A stretch of 64,000 bases of DNA, taken from positions 214,750 to 278,749 of the forward strand of contig NZ_BMGA01000005.1 of assembly GCF_014639535.1 (NCBI RefSeq). The letters are read 5' to 3'. The notes under the pieces were generated by a model. It ran no database searches. It had not been told where the DNA came from and worked only from the letters and a program-made list of their open reading frames with translations. Every line of letters starts with the position of its first letter. Positions within the stretch are counted from its first letter, which is position 1. The position numbers and the translations under genes are program-made. Shown here one piece after another: positions 25,807-34,659 of this stretch. This DNA comes from Flavobacterium palustre (GTDB lineage Bacteria; Bacteroidota; Bacteroidia; Flavobacteriales; Flavobacteriaceae).

Positions 25807-26184
25807 TTATTTTCGCTGCGCCTTTACCATAACTGCTGTCACAACTTTTTTGCTATTTCCCCAGCTTGAATATACATACGTGAGTACGTCGGCAATTTGT
25901 TGATCGCTTAATGCCTGAGGAGGCATGGCTCCACTAAATTTCTTGCCATTTACAACTATAGGACCGTTCAATCCTTTTACTACCCCTTTGATAGCTCTGT
26001 TAACATCTTTGTTAAGATAATCTGATTTAGCCAAAGGAGGAAAAGCACCCGGCACCCCTACTCCTGTTGCCTGATGACAGGCAACACAGGTTTGCATATA
26101 AACTGATTTTCCTTTGGTTGCATTCTGACTGTAACCATACAAACCTATTCCCATCATTACGATACTTAATACATACTTTTTCAT
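25807..26184 (-). CDS. Monoheme cytochrome c (paralogue of the NirK C-terminal domain)
   Basis: 125 residues: signal peptide (to about residue 19) and one heme site CVACH followed by [12 protein letters not shown] and the Met-containing GAMPPQ. The sequence is closely similar to the cytochrome domain fused to NirK in the next gene upstream (shared [21 protein letters not shown] and SWGN). It probably feeds electrons to NirK in the periplasm. The gap to nirK is 31 bases. Confidence 0.92.
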   Translation of the reverse strand: MKKYVLSIVMMGIGLYGYSQNATKGKSVYMQTCVACHQATGVGVPGAFPPLAKSDYLNKDVNRAIKGVVKGLNGPIVVNGKKFSGAMPPQALSDQQIADVLTYVYSSWGNSKKVVTAVMVKAQRK

Positions 26185-26215
26185 TGGTATTTCTTATTTA
26201 TTATTTATTTGAATT

Positions 26216-27703
26216 TTAATGTTCGGCTGTTACTTTTGGTGCCGGCTTTGCTCTGATTGCTTTTACTTTGGCCGGAGTTACAACTGTTTTATTGTTTCCC
26301 CAACTGTTGTACACATAGGTTAACACATCGGCGACTTCTTCGTCTGTTAAATTCTGACTGGTCATGACATTATTGAATTTTTTACCATTTACTGTAATTT
26401 CTCCACTCAATCCATGTAATACGGCGCTAATGGCCCTATTAGGATTGGCATTCAGAAAATCAGATTTTGCTAACGGAGGGAAGGCATTCGGTACTCCTTG
26501 TCCTTCTGATTGATGGCAGGCAAAACAGGTTCTTCCGTACAATTCTCTACCTGATTTAATTTGCTCCGCAACGGTTTTAGCTACAACACTTTTCGCAGTA
26601 CCATTCTCTTTTGGCATGTTTTGTATTGTTCCGCCTTCAGGCAAATAAATTCCTTCCTGGGTTGTTCCTGAATAGACTTTTTTATTCTCATCGCCTTCCA
26701 CTTTTAGCATTCCCAAAGCTCCTTTGTTAAATGCTCTGAAAATAGAGTGATCAACCAGAATAAAAGTTCCCGGAACATCTACTTTAAACTCGACTATGGC
26801 TGAACCACCCGCAGGAATTAAAGTAGTCTGTACATTTTTATTAATTACATCTCCTCCTTCGATGTGTACTTTATCGAAAATTTCCCCGATAACATGGAAT
26901 GAAGAAACCAAATTTGGCCCACCATTACCCATATAAATACGAACCGTTTCTCCTACTTTGGCCGTAATGGCTTTATCTCCTGTTACCGCTCCTACTTTTC
27001 CATTAAAAACTACATAATCAGCTTGTTCCTTGATGGCTTTATTCATATCAAAGGGTTGTTTTCCTTGTTCGCCATAACTTCCTTTGGTATAAAAATCCCC
27101 TTGCATCACATAGTATTCTTTATCCACCGGCGGTAATCCTCCTTCGGGTTCGACCAAAATCAAACCATACATTCCGTTAGCAATGTGCATCCCAACAGGC
27201 GCTGTGGCACAGTGATAGACATACAAACCGGGATTTATAGTCTTAAAATTGAATACTTTTTCGTGTCCCGGCGCTACCAAAGAAGAAGTTGCTCCTCCAC
27301 CCGGTCCGGTTACGGCATGCAAATCGATGTTATGCGGCATTTTATTATCAGGATGGTTTTTTAAGTGAAATTCGACTTCGTCACCTACTCTCGTTCTGAT
27401 AAAACTTCCCGGAACAGAACCACCAAAAGTCCAATAGGTATATTTTACCCCGTCGGCCATTTCGCCTTCCTGTTCTTTAATTTCCATATTGACTATCAGT
27501 TTCATCGCCGCCCGGTCTCCCACCGGTTTAGGAACCAATGGCGGTGCTGTAAGCTCGGCTTCTTTTTGACCTTCGACTTTGATGTCCTGATAATATTGAG
27601 CATCTTTGTCTTCTTTTTTGGCACAAGAAAACAAACCAAAAGCCATTGCAATTGCTACGGCAATTCTGATGCTTTGTTTCTTTAAATTTAGTTTGGGTTT
27701 CAT
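26216..27703 (-). CDS. nirK: Copper nitrite reductase NirK with C-terminal cytochrome c
   Basis: Reduces nitrite to NO in the periplasm. 495 residues: lipobox (GLFSC), two cupredoxin domains (about 60-345) and a cytochrome c domain (about 380-495, CFACH). Copper ligands are visible in [23 protein letters not shown] (type 1 Cys, His, Met) and [17 protein letters not shown]. Lipid anchoring and a fused donor domain make it a self-supplied membrane-tethered enzyme. A -7 box TATATTTG (minus strand, 27740-27747) and the shared 19-bp element lie upstream. Confidence 0.97.
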   Translation of the reverse strand: MKPKLNLKKQSIRIAVAIAMAFGLFSCAKKEDKDAQYYQDIKVEGQKEAELTAPPLVPKPVGDRAAMKLIVNMEIKEQEGEMADGVKYTYWTFGGSVPGSFIRTRVGDEVEFHLKNHPDNKMPHNIDLHAVTGPGGGATSSLVAPGHEKVFNFKTINPGLYVYHCATAPVGMHIANGMYGLILVEPEGGLPPVDKEYYVMQGDFYTKGSYGEQGKQPFDMNKAIKEQADYVVFNGKVGAVTGDKAITAKVGETVRIYMGNGGPNLVSSFHVIGEIFDKVHIEGGDVINKNVQTTLIPAGGSAIVEFKVDVPGTFILVDHSIFRAFNKGALGMLKVEGDENKKVYSGTTQEGIYLPEGGTIQNMPKENGTAKSVVAKTVAEQIKSGRELYGRTCFACHQSEGQGVPNAFPPLAKSDFLNANPNRAISAVLHGLSGEITVNGKKFNNVMTSQNLTDEEVADVLTYVYNSWGNNKTVVTPAKVKAIRAKPAPKVTAEH

Positions 27704-27739
27704 AGTTATTTGGTGTTAAATTTATCTTGATTTGTACTA

Positions 27740-27783
27740 CAAATATAAAAGATAAAAACATCCTTTATTATGATATTTGTCAT
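27740..27783 (-). promoter_or_regulatory. nirK promoter with -7 box, 19-bp element and FNR-like site
   Basis: Minus-strand -7 box TATATTTG at 27740-27747. The 19-bp element AAAGATAAAAACATCCTTT (plus strand) at 27748-27766 directly abuts it, so it would cover roughly -33 to -14. ATGATATTTGTCAT at 27770-27783 is a near-palindrome resembling an FNR site. The start codon is 30 bases after the predicted start of transcription. Confidence 0.65.
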
Positions 27784-27804
27784 GTTTGTACTTTTTATTC
27801 TAAT

Positions 27805-28047
27805 TTATTTCATCAAAAAAATGACTAAAACCAAGACTCCTAAAACCAGACTTAAACTATATTTCCAAAACGGATTTGCTTTCTTCAGTTCCATAAATTG
27901 GAAAGCAACTAAAAGAAATTTTATAGAAGAAAAAAAAAGAATTAAAAGGATTATATCATCAGAAAAAAGGTCAGCATTTGAAATTAAAGCAGTAACCAAA
28001 GTCAGTACAATCAATAATCCATACGTAAATACCAGTGATTTTTTCAT
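27805..28047 (-). CDS. norF: NorF-like small membrane protein (cytochrome oxidase subunit IV family)
   Basis: 80 residues, three hydrophobic helices (about 5-25, 30-52, 60-79), of the small cytochrome c oxidase subunit IV family that includes NorF. It directly follows the norE-like gene with a 3-base gap. NorE/NorF support maturation or stability of nitric oxide reductase in other denitrifiers; the role here is inferred from order and topology. Confidence 0.75.
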   Translation of the reverse strand: MKKSLVFTYGLLIVLTLVTALISNADLFSDDIILLILFFSSIKFLLVAFQFMELKKANPFWKYSLSLVLGVLVLVIFLMK

Positions 28048-28050
28048 TTG

Positions 28051-28632
28051 TCAAAAAATTAAATAGAGAATTGGGAATAACAACAACCAGATCAAATCGC
28101 ACATGTGCCAGAAAGCAGCACAGGCTTCCACATCTTCAATTTGAGTATCCGATTTTTGCTTTGTCATTCCGTAATTCGTCCAGATTAAAATAACCAATCC
28201 GATAATAACATGAATCAGATGAAATCCTGTTAACAACCAATAAAACGTGAAAAACATATTGGTATCCAATGCAATCCCCGACTCGATTTTATGATAATAT
28301 TCCAGGCTTTTTAGGAGTAAAAATAATAATCCGCCCAGCATGGTCAGTTTAAAATAAAACGATGATTTTTGAATATTTTTCTCTTTAAATTGCTGCACCG
28401 CATTGACCATAAAAAAACCACTTGACAACAGAAAAACAGTATTTATGGCTCCAAAAGTAGTATTGAGTTGTAATCTTGATTGATGGAATAATTCTGTTTG
28501 CTCACTTCCGTAAAAAACCAATGCAACCATTGCCATCCCGAAAGTAATCAGTTCCAAAAAAATAATAATCCACATCAGAATACCTCCCGGCGGATAATAA
28601 ATATTTTTATAATTGATTTTTAGTGTTTCCAT
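28051..28632 (-). CDS. norE: NorE-like cytochrome oxidase subunit III family protein
   Basis: 193 residues from the Met at 28632 (MYYF... further upstream comes from an intergenic repeat tract and is unlikely to be translated). Five or so helices, with the subunit III-type patterns YYPPGGILMWIIIF, FHLIHVIIGLVIL and CAAFWHMCDLIWLLLFPILY. Lone small subunit III genes next to norCBQD are called norE. It is separated from the DUF438 gene by a tandem TCTAAAT repeat. Confidence 0.82.
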   Translation of the reverse strand: METLKINYKNIYYPPGGILMWIIIFLELITFGMAMVALVFYGSEQTELFHQSRLQLNTTFGAINTVFLLSSGFFMVNAVQQFKEKNIQKSSFYFKLTMLGGLLFLLLKSLEYYHKIESGIALDTNMFFTFYWLLTGFHLIHVIIGLVILIWTNYGMTKQKSDTQIEDVEACAAFWHMCDLIWLLLFPILYLIF

Positions 28633-28713
28633 ATATAATAATTTTAGATTGCAGATTTGTGATTTTAGATTGTAAAATGGAAAAAATAAAAAGTAATACA
28701 ATCATGGAAAAAA

Positions 28714-28741
28714 TCTAAATTCTAAATTCTAAATTCTAAAT
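28714..28741. repeat. Tandem heptamer repeat TCTAAAT x4
   Basis: Four exact copies of TCTAAAT between the DUF438-type gene and the norE-like gene. Confidence 0.9.
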
Positions 28742-28754
28742 TCTTAAATCAAAC

Positions 28755-29720
28755 CTACTCCCAATCCAGCAATCGTTTTTCGCCTTCAATTTTCCTGATA
28801 TCGGTTATATCCTGAGACATTTCGATAACACCTCTATAATTTTTATCAGCATCACGAACAGCGAAATAGCGAATGTAAATCAGACGTTCTTTGTAATTGA
28901 TCCAAAAAGAAGATTCATTTTTGGTTCCTTTTCGAAATTCTTCCAGGATTCTAAGAACCGTTCCTACACTTTTGGGCGGATGGCAAAATTTCACCTCACG
29001 ACCAATGATTCCGGCGCTTCTGGGAAAAACGCGCTCTTCTCCGCGATTGTAAAAAATCACTCTGTCATTTTCATCCACATAAGTCAAATCCAAAGGCATC
29101 GTTCTGAAAAGTAAATTCACCTGCTCCACAGTCATATAACCTTCATCATAATGCGAAGTGTTTTCAAGCGAAAAAGGCAACTCCCGCTGTGTAAAATCCT
29201 CACTTGGATGAATGTATTCTTCTTGAGTAAAAGGCGCAGGATTTTGCGGTAACATCCAGCCTATTTCTTCTTCACCGGCACGCATTTTTATCCAGTCTTC
29301 TTCAGTAAGCAAGTCCAACGCATTGGGAAACAAAACCGTTTCTTCCACATGCATCAGCCGATAAATCCCATCCACCAGAAACGGAGTATTGATAGTTACT
29401 TTCTCAAAATTTTGATTCCTAAGATAATAACGAATCAAACGAAATTGATCTCTCAAATTATCATGAAATGACCACATTCCCTGTGAAGGACCAACCCAGT
29501 TTTTCTTTTCTAAAAAGGGAAAAAGCTGGTTTTCTTTTCGCGCAAATCGTTTTTCAATCGTGGATAACTGATTAAAAACATTGGTATATTTTTGAAAATC
29601 CTCTTCTGGAATGGTATTCGATAATTCTTCTAAAAGAGAATGAATCAGGTCATTTTCCTGAAAATACACCCGAATGGGATGTCCTTCAGGAAGTTTTGTA
29701 GTATGTGTTGTTTTTATCAT
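28755..29720 (-). CDS. DUF438-type hemerythrin-PAS protein
   Basis: 321 residues from the Met at 29720 (MIKTTHTTKLPEGH). The N-terminal part (about 1-150) is a hemerythrin-like helical region with His and Glu in FARKENQLFPFLEKK, SFHDNLRDQ and LMHVEETVLFPNA; the C-terminal part (about 195-315) is a PAS domain (MTVEQVNLLFRTMPLDLTYV, GREVKFCHPPKS). There is no membrane segment or output domain. A diiron/PAS pair beside nor genes suggests a sensor or scavenger of NO or oxygen. It lies between norD and norE, separated from norD by a strong inverted repeat. Confidence 0.85.
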   Translation of the reverse strand: MIKTTHTTKLPEGHPIRVYFQENDLIHSLLEELSNTIPEEDFQKYTNVFNQLSTIEKRFARKENQLFPFLEKKNWVGPSQGMWSFHDNLRDQFRLIRYYLRNQNFEKVTINTPFLVDGIYRLMHVEETVLFPNALDLLTEEDWIKMRAGEEEIGWMLPQNPAPFTQEEYIHPSEDFTQRELPFSLENTSHYDEGYMTVEQVNLLFRTMPLDLTYVDENDRVIFYNRGEERVFPRSAGIIGREVKFCHPPKSVGTVLRILEEFRKGTKNESSFWINYKERLIYIRYFAVRDADKNYRGVIEMSQDITDIRKIEGEKRLLDWE

Positions 29721-29750
29721 TGTAATAAATTTTTCCCACCCCACCCGTTG

Positions 29751-29806
29751 GGCACCCCTCCAGAGGAGGGGAATTTAAGCGACTTCCCCTCCTCTGGAGG
29801 GGTGCC
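29751..29806. repeat. 23-bp perfect inverted repeat element
   Basis: Arms 29751-29773 and 29784-29806 are exact complements (GGCACCCCTCCAGAGGAGGG... ), separated by 10 bases. Each arm is itself near-palindromic and outer CCACCCC/GGGGTGG arms (29738-29849 region) extend the symmetry. It lies between norD and the DUF438-type gene and stands out as GC-rich. Confidence 0.9.
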
Positions 29807-29855
29807 TGACACAAGCGACAGCGAACTGGCGAAGCAAAGGCGGGGTGGATTTTAG

Positions 29856-31631
29856 TTATTTTTGGTGTCTTATCTTCTCGTATAATTTGACTAAAGACTG
29901 TAACAGCTCGACTGCTGTTGTTAAAATCTGATAATGATTTTGCCCGAACATTTGCGGCAAATAGTACTTGGCTTCAGCTTCAATTGCCAAAGCATAAGAA
30001 TTAATATTTTTACTATTCAATTCCCGAAGTGCCTGTTTGACATCGTTGATGCCGTATTTTCCTTCGTACTTATCGTAATCATTGGGCTTTCCGTCAGAAA
30101 TCAGGATGACCCATTTATTTTTAGTATTTCTTTGATCTAGTCGGGCACCGGCATGACGCAACGCAGCGCCAATTCGGGTATAACCGTTAGGTTCTATGGC
30201 TCCAATTTTATGTTTGCCAATGTTCCAATTTTCATCAAAATCCTTAACCGTCAAATAGGTCGAATAGTTTCGGGTTTTTGAATAAAAACTGTCTATCGAA
30301 AAATCGATATTGAATTCGTTCAGGATTTCTCCAAACAAAATTGAAACCTCTTTTTCTACATCAATCACTCGGTTTCCGGCAGCATAACTGTCACTGGACA
30401 GACTGATATCCAAAAGAATCAGAATGGATAAATCTTTCTCTTTTTTACGATTTGAAATATAAACTTTCTCCGAAGGTGTTCTTTTCGAATGCACATCAAC
30501 ATACAAATCGGTAATGGCATCAATATCAAATTCCTCGCCTTGTGTCTGACGCTTTTGCTGCTGCATTTTGTTGTTAACATTCGTCAACATTTTGCGCAAG
30601 CCTAATAAAGTTGAAGCGTTTTTTGCAATTGTCATTTTGTAATAATCAGCATCCGTTTTTTGCTGTAATTTGGGATAGACTTTACAAAAGTCTTGTTTGT
30701 AAACCGCTTTGCTACAATCCCATTCGTCATAGAGCAAATGATAACCTTTAGCATCCACTTCGGCACTTTCTGAAATAGAAGTGTTTTCGATAAAATCAGC
30801 CTGATAAACCGAATGTGCCGTATCATCGACACGAACGGTATATTTCATATTCAATTCTTCCAGCGCATCCTGATGTTCTTCAAGTTCGTCACTACCATCA
30901 AAATCGCGCCAAACTCCATTGAATTCTTCAGCCGTTTCTACCTTTTCAAAATTATGCAGCATGACATAATCTTCCTGTTGTTTTTTATCCAATTCCACCG
31001 TTACCACTTCTTCCACTGCTGTTGCTTTCAATGTAGTTGTCGGCTGATTTTCAATTCCTTTTTTGGTAATATCAGCGAAATTTTCGAGTAACGTTTCAGA
31101 ATTTTGTTCCACTTCGTTTTTCATCCATTTGCCATAAAGCCAGGAAAAATCAGCAGCTTTTTTCTCAGTTGCCTGTTCGATAAAATGCTGCTTTGCCCGG
31201 GAATGAAAATTTCTGTCGATAGCATATTCTTCGAAAATAATTTTCAAAATCGCATCAGCACTTTCGAATGCTTTTTGCTGCGAAAGTTCCAGTGACGGTT
31301 CATTTTCTTCAGAAGTCCAATTGAGATTTAATCGTTGTTGAACACTTAAAAACAGTGTTCGAAAAAGATAAAAAGTCAGATTTTCTTCTTTCGTATCTAA
31401 TTCGGCAAAGGAAATTGGAAGGAAAAAATTATTGTTTTTATAACCGCCTTCCCTTTCAGCCGGATAAATAGCGATAGCCTTTCCGGTTAATGCCCGCGCC
31501 AGAATGGTCAATCGCGGTTTGATGTCAATTAGAAAAACCGTTTTTTCTAAAATTTCGGGAGCTGTTTTTTTTCTTTTTTTCAATTGCTTGAAAAACTTCC
31601 CAACTAAATATTCGTCTAATTCAAATCCCAT
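29856..31631 (-). CDS. norD: Nitric oxide reductase activation protein NorD
   Basis: 591 residues; the C-terminal third is a von Willebrand A domain with the MIDAS motif DISLS (ILILLDISLSSDSYAAGNR) and ISDGKPNDYDK. The long N-terminal part is the usual NorD region. NorD works with the AAA+ protein NorQ to insert iron into NorB. It follows norQ by 109 bases. Confidence 0.93.
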   Translation of the reverse strand: MGFELDEYLVGKFFKQLKKRKKTAPEILEKTVFLIDIKPRLTILARALTGKAIAIYPAEREGGYKNNNFFLPISFAELDTKEENLTFYLFRTLFLSVQQRLNLNWTSEENEPSLELSQQKAFESADAILKIIFEEYAIDRNFHSRAKQHFIEQATEKKAADFSWLYGKWMKNEVEQNSETLLENFADITKKGIENQPTTTLKATAVEEVVTVELDKKQQEDYVMLHNFEKVETAEEFNGVWRDFDGSDELEEHQDALEELNMKYTVRVDDTAHSVYQADFIENTSISESAEVDAKGYHLLYDEWDCSKAVYKQDFCKVYPKLQQKTDADYYKMTIAKNASTLLGLRKMLTNVNNKMQQQKRQTQGEEFDIDAITDLYVDVHSKRTPSEKVYISNRKKEKDLSILILLDISLSSDSYAAGNRVIDVEKEVSILFGEILNEFNIDFSIDSFYSKTRNYSTYLTVKDFDENWNIGKHKIGAIEPNGYTRIGAALRHAGARLDQRNTKNKWVILISDGKPNDYDKYEGKYGINDVKQALRELNSKNINSYALAIEAEAKYYLPQMFGQNHYQILTTAVELLQSLVKLYEKIRHQK

Positions 31632-31740
31632 ATTTTTTTTAGTATTCAGTGTTCGGTTAATTAGTAATCAGTGATTTAGAATAGTCAATATTTTCGCCAG
31701 TTCACTGAACACTAAAAATCTGACCACTGACCACTCTTTT

Positions 31741-32532
31741 CTATATCATCAAATCGCATAAATCTTTCAGGGCTTGAATTGTTTGTAAATCATCTGTCAA
31801 CGGTTCAACAATAGCCACATGAACAGACAATCGTTTAGGCAATCCGCTGTGGATGATTTTAGCGGCATCAACCAGCAATCGGGTGGAAACCGTTTCGGTC
31901 AATCCTAATTCAGTCAGATTCCTAATTTTATTCCCAATGGCGACTAATTTCTTAGCGGTATCCGAATCAATTTCGGTTTCATTAATCAGGATTTCTGTTT
32001 CAATTTTTGGTTCGGGATAATCAAAAGAAACTGCAATAAATCGCTGGCGTGTGGATGGTTTTAGTTCTTTAAAACCTCTTTGATAACCCGGATTAAAAGA
32101 AGCAACCAACATAAAATCCTCATGTGCTTTTACCGTTACGCCCAGTTTATCGATAAACAATTCGCGTCGGTGATCGGTCAGGGAATGGATGGCCACAATC
32201 ACATCGGGACGGGCTTCGGCAACCTCATCGAGATAAAGGATAGAACCTTCTTTTACGGCTGTTGTCAAAGGTCCGTCAAGCCAAACGGTTTCTGCTCCTT
32301 TGATGATAAATCGCCCAATTAAATCAGTGGAAGAAGTTTCTTCATGACAACTAATCGTAATTAGTTTTTTATCCAATTGATGCGCCATGTATTCTATAAA
32401 ACGGGATTTTCCCGTTCCTGTTGGTCCTTTCAATAAAATAGGAATTTTGTTTTTATAAGCTTGCTTAAAAACATCCATCTCTTTGCCAACAGCATGGTAA
32501 TAAGGTATATTTATTAAAGTATCTACTAACAT
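31741..32532 (-). CDS. norQ: MoxR-type AAA+ ATPase NorQ
   Basis: 263 residues. Walker A GPTGTGKSR, Walker B ILYLDEVAEA, sensor 1 region VASFNPGYQ and arginine-finger-like SKTRQRF-type segment (STRQRFIAVSFDYPE). Partner of NorD in activation of nitric oxide reductase. It follows norB by 114 bases containing an inverted repeat. Confidence 0.95.
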   Translation of the reverse strand: MLVDTLINIPYYHAVGKEMDVFKQAYKNKIPILLKGPTGTGKSRFIEYMAHQLDKKLITISCHEETSSTDLIGRFIIKGAETVWLDGPLTTAVKEGSILYLDEVAEARPDVIVAIHSLTDHRRELFIDKLGVTVKAHEDFMLVASFNPGYQRGFKELKPSTRQRFIAVSFDYPEPKIETEILINETEIDSDTAKKLVAIGNKIRNLTELGLTETVSTRLLVDAAKIIHSGLPKRLSVHVAIVEPLTDDLQTIQALKDLCDLMI

Positions 32533-32554
32533 ATTTTTAAAATTTTTAGAAAAA

Positions 32555-32626
32555 AACCGGAATTCCCAACAAAGGTTTTCATGGAAATGCAGTAACTAAG
32601 AAACAGTTGTTAAAGTCTTCCGGTTT
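32555..32626 (-). terminator. Long-range hairpin between norB and norQ
   Basis: AAACCGGAA (32555-32563) and TTCCGGTTT (32618-32626) pair over a 54-base loop and are followed by T-runs on both strands. It could cut norQ-norD-norE expression relative to norCB or protect the upstream mRNA end. The long loop makes strong termination uncertain. Confidence 0.45.
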
Positions 32627-32646
32627 AAAAAAAAGGGATTCGTTAG

Positions 32647-33981
32647 TTATTTTATTTCTAAAGCTTCATCCGAAGGACGTCCGTATTTAAAGAAATCATA
32701 AATAAACAGACTTATTCCGATAGTAAACATCGTGGCACAAATGAGCAGCACAACAAAATGAATACTGATTTCGTTTTGAACCACCATAAATTCCATTTTC
32801 ATTTTGCGTTCCAAATAGACCTGAACCACACCGGCAACTCCAAAAGCAGTTGTCATTCCCAGCATTCCAACATTGGATAACCAAAATGCTACATTTCCCT
32901 GTGTACTATTGTAGCGTTTGCGCCCAGTTAAATTTGGAAGTGCATAACTGATAATTGCCAAAACAATCATCGCATAAGCGCCCCAAAAAGCGTAATGTCC
33001 GTGCATAGCCGTTACTAATGTTCCGTGTGTATATAAATTAGTTTGAGGTAAAGTATGTGCAAAACCTAATAATCCGGCTCCAATAAATGAAACAATAGAA
33101 GCGCCAATAGTCCAGAATAAAGCTATTTTGTTAGGATGACTTTTTTCTCCTTTGCGGTACATATTCACTGCGAATAATGCCATAGCCAGGAAAGCCAGAG
33201 GTTCCAAAGCAGAGAAAATTCCACCAACAATCAACCAGATTTTATTCACTCCAATATAATAATAGTGATGTCCGGTTCCTAAAACTCCTGAAAGAAAAGT
33301 CAAACCTACAATTACATACAGCCATTTTTCGATAACCTCTCTGTCAACTCCGGTTAATTTGATTAACAGGAATGAAAGAATCCCTCCCATAATTAACTCC
33401 CAAACTCCTTCAACCCATAAATGCACTACCCACCAACGGAAGAAAGAATCCGTTACCTGACTGTCAAACCAAATCATTCCCGGGATATATAATAAAGCGG
33501 CAAAGAATAAGCCCATGACCAGCACTATTGCAGTAGTCGTTTTTTGTTTTCCTTTATACAGCGTTCCTATAATTAGAGATAAGAAAAGTAAAACGTTAAC
33601 TACTACTAAATAATCCAGCTCTCTTGGAATCTCCAGAAACTTTCTTCCTTCCCAATGATTTAAGTGAAAACCAATAATGGCTACAACTCCTACCACTGCT
33701 AAGGAAATTAATTGGACATAAGCCCATTTTACGCTTATGAGTTCGTGTTGCGCTTCTTCAGGAATAATGTAATAGGCTGCTCCCATAAAACCCGTTAGCA
33801 ACCAAACTACCAGTAAATTAGTATGTACGGCACGCGCTGTATTAAACGGAATAATATCGTGTAATCCCTGAATTCCTATTCGGTCAAAGCCCATGATAAA
33901 GCCATAAACAATTTGCAATAAGAACAATAACATACACAATGCAAAAAACCAATAGGCGACTTTTTGTGATTTATATTTCAT
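32647..33981 (-). CDS. norB: Nitric oxide reductase large subunit NorB (cNor type)
   Basis: 444 residues, 12 transmembrane helices, heme-copper oxidase superfamily; contains the NorB-type pattern NTARAVHTNLLVVWLLTGFMGAAYY and His residues in VVHLWVEGVWE, GTGHHYYYIG and AMHGHYAFWGAY. Reduces NO to N2O in the inner membrane with electrons from NorC. There is no N-terminal extension, so this is the cytochrome-c-dependent type, not qNor. It follows norC by 11 bases. Confidence 0.96.
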   Translation of the reverse strand: MKYKSQKVAYWFFALCMLLFLLQIVYGFIMGFDRIGIQGLHDIIPFNTARAVHTNLLVVWLLTGFMGAAYYIIPEEAQHELISVKWAYVQLISLAVVGVVAIIGFHLNHWEGRKFLEIPRELDYLVVVNVLLFLSLIIGTLYKGKQKTTTAIVLVMGLFFAALLYIPGMIWFDSQVTDSFFRWWVVHLWVEGVWELIMGGILSFLLIKLTGVDREVIEKWLYVIVGLTFLSGVLGTGHHYYYIGVNKIWLIVGGIFSALEPLAFLAMALFAVNMYRKGEKSHPNKIALFWTIGASIVSFIGAGLLGFAHTLPQTNLYTHGTLVTAMHGHYAFWGAYAMIVLAIISYALPNLTGRKRYNSTQGNVAFWLSNVGMLGMTTAFGVAGVVQVYLERKMKMEFMVVQNEISIHFVVLLICATMFTIGISLFIYDFFKYGRPSDEALEIK

Positions 33982-33992
33982 ATTTGTAAAAT

Positions 33993-34427
33993 TTAATTAT
34001 TTTCTTTTGCTAATGGTGAAACCACTCGGTCAAAACCATTCAAATCAATTTTCCCAATCCATTTTAAGTAGGCAACAACAGCATCGGCGTCTTTTTCATT
34101 CATTTTATAAACTACCATTTTTCGTCCGTTGGGTGCCCAGGGTACCGGCGACATCAAAGCAGCTTTGATATATCCTTCTCCTCTTCGCTCCACTACTTTT
34201 GTCAATTCCGGAGCATAATAACCTCCTTCTCCCATAATGGAATGGCATCCCATACAATTATTGGTTTCCCAAAGCTCCTTTCCCCGTACTACCTGTTTAT
34301 CAATTTTGGTATAATTTGTTTGGTCATTTCGGGGCATGAACGAATAAATGGTCAGTCCTATAAAAATTAAAAAGGTGACCAGGGTTCCTCCCAAAAAAAA
34401 TGCTCTTGCTTGTGATTTTGAAAGCAT
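33993..34427 (-). CDS. norC: Nitric oxide reductase cytochrome c subunit NorC
   Basis: 144 residues from the Met at 34427 (MLSKSQARAFFLGGTLV), which gives the usual single N-terminal membrane anchor; an upstream extension would run through promoter sequence. One heme site NCMGCHSIMGEGGYYAPEL. It passes electrons from soluble cytochromes to NorB. First gene of norCBQD, with the shared 19-bp element upstream. Confidence 0.95.
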   Translation of the reverse strand: MLSKSQARAFFLGGTLVTFLIFIGLTIYSFMPRNDQTNYTKIDKQVVRGKELWETNNCMGCHSIMGEGGYYAPELTKVVERRGEGYIKAALMSPVPWAPNGRKMVVYKMNEKDADAVVAYLKWIGKIDLNGFDRVVSPLAKENN

Positions 34428-34471
34428 AATTACTTGTTTTTTTTTGTTAATAAAATTACTCGAATTCAAAT

Positions 34472-34490
34472 AAAGGATAAATTTGTCTTT
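34472..34490 (-). promoter_or_regulatory. 19-bp element in the norC promoter
   Basis: On the minus strand AAAGACAAATTTATCCTTT, directly followed by ATTTG, a partial -7 box. It matches the nirK, narK and RIC copies and lies 45-63 bases upstream of the norC start codon. Confidence 0.65.
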
Positions 34491-34529
34491 TATTTGATAT
34501 TGCAAAGAAAAGGCTGATATGAAATTTAA

Positions 34530-34549
34530 AATATGATTTAAATCATATT
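34530..34549. promoter_or_regulatory. FNR-like perfect 20-bp palindrome between norC and RIC
   Basis: AATATGATTTAAATCATATT is a perfect palindrome containing TGAT-TTAA-ATCA, the two half-sites typical of FNR/CRP-family activators. It lies in the divergent region between norC and the RIC gene and may serve both. Confidence 0.7.
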
Positions 34550-34659
34550 CTGTCTTTTTTATTCTTCTTAAAATTACATTCTCAAATAAGAGTATTCAAT
34601 ACCATCCTAAACAACTAATTAAAAACAAATTACAAAACATAATTTGGCACAGTATAATT

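Noticed and set aside
32080-32322. 80-codon plus-strand frame opposite norQ
   Set aside because: No start signals or family match; the NorQ AAA+ motifs are on the other strand.
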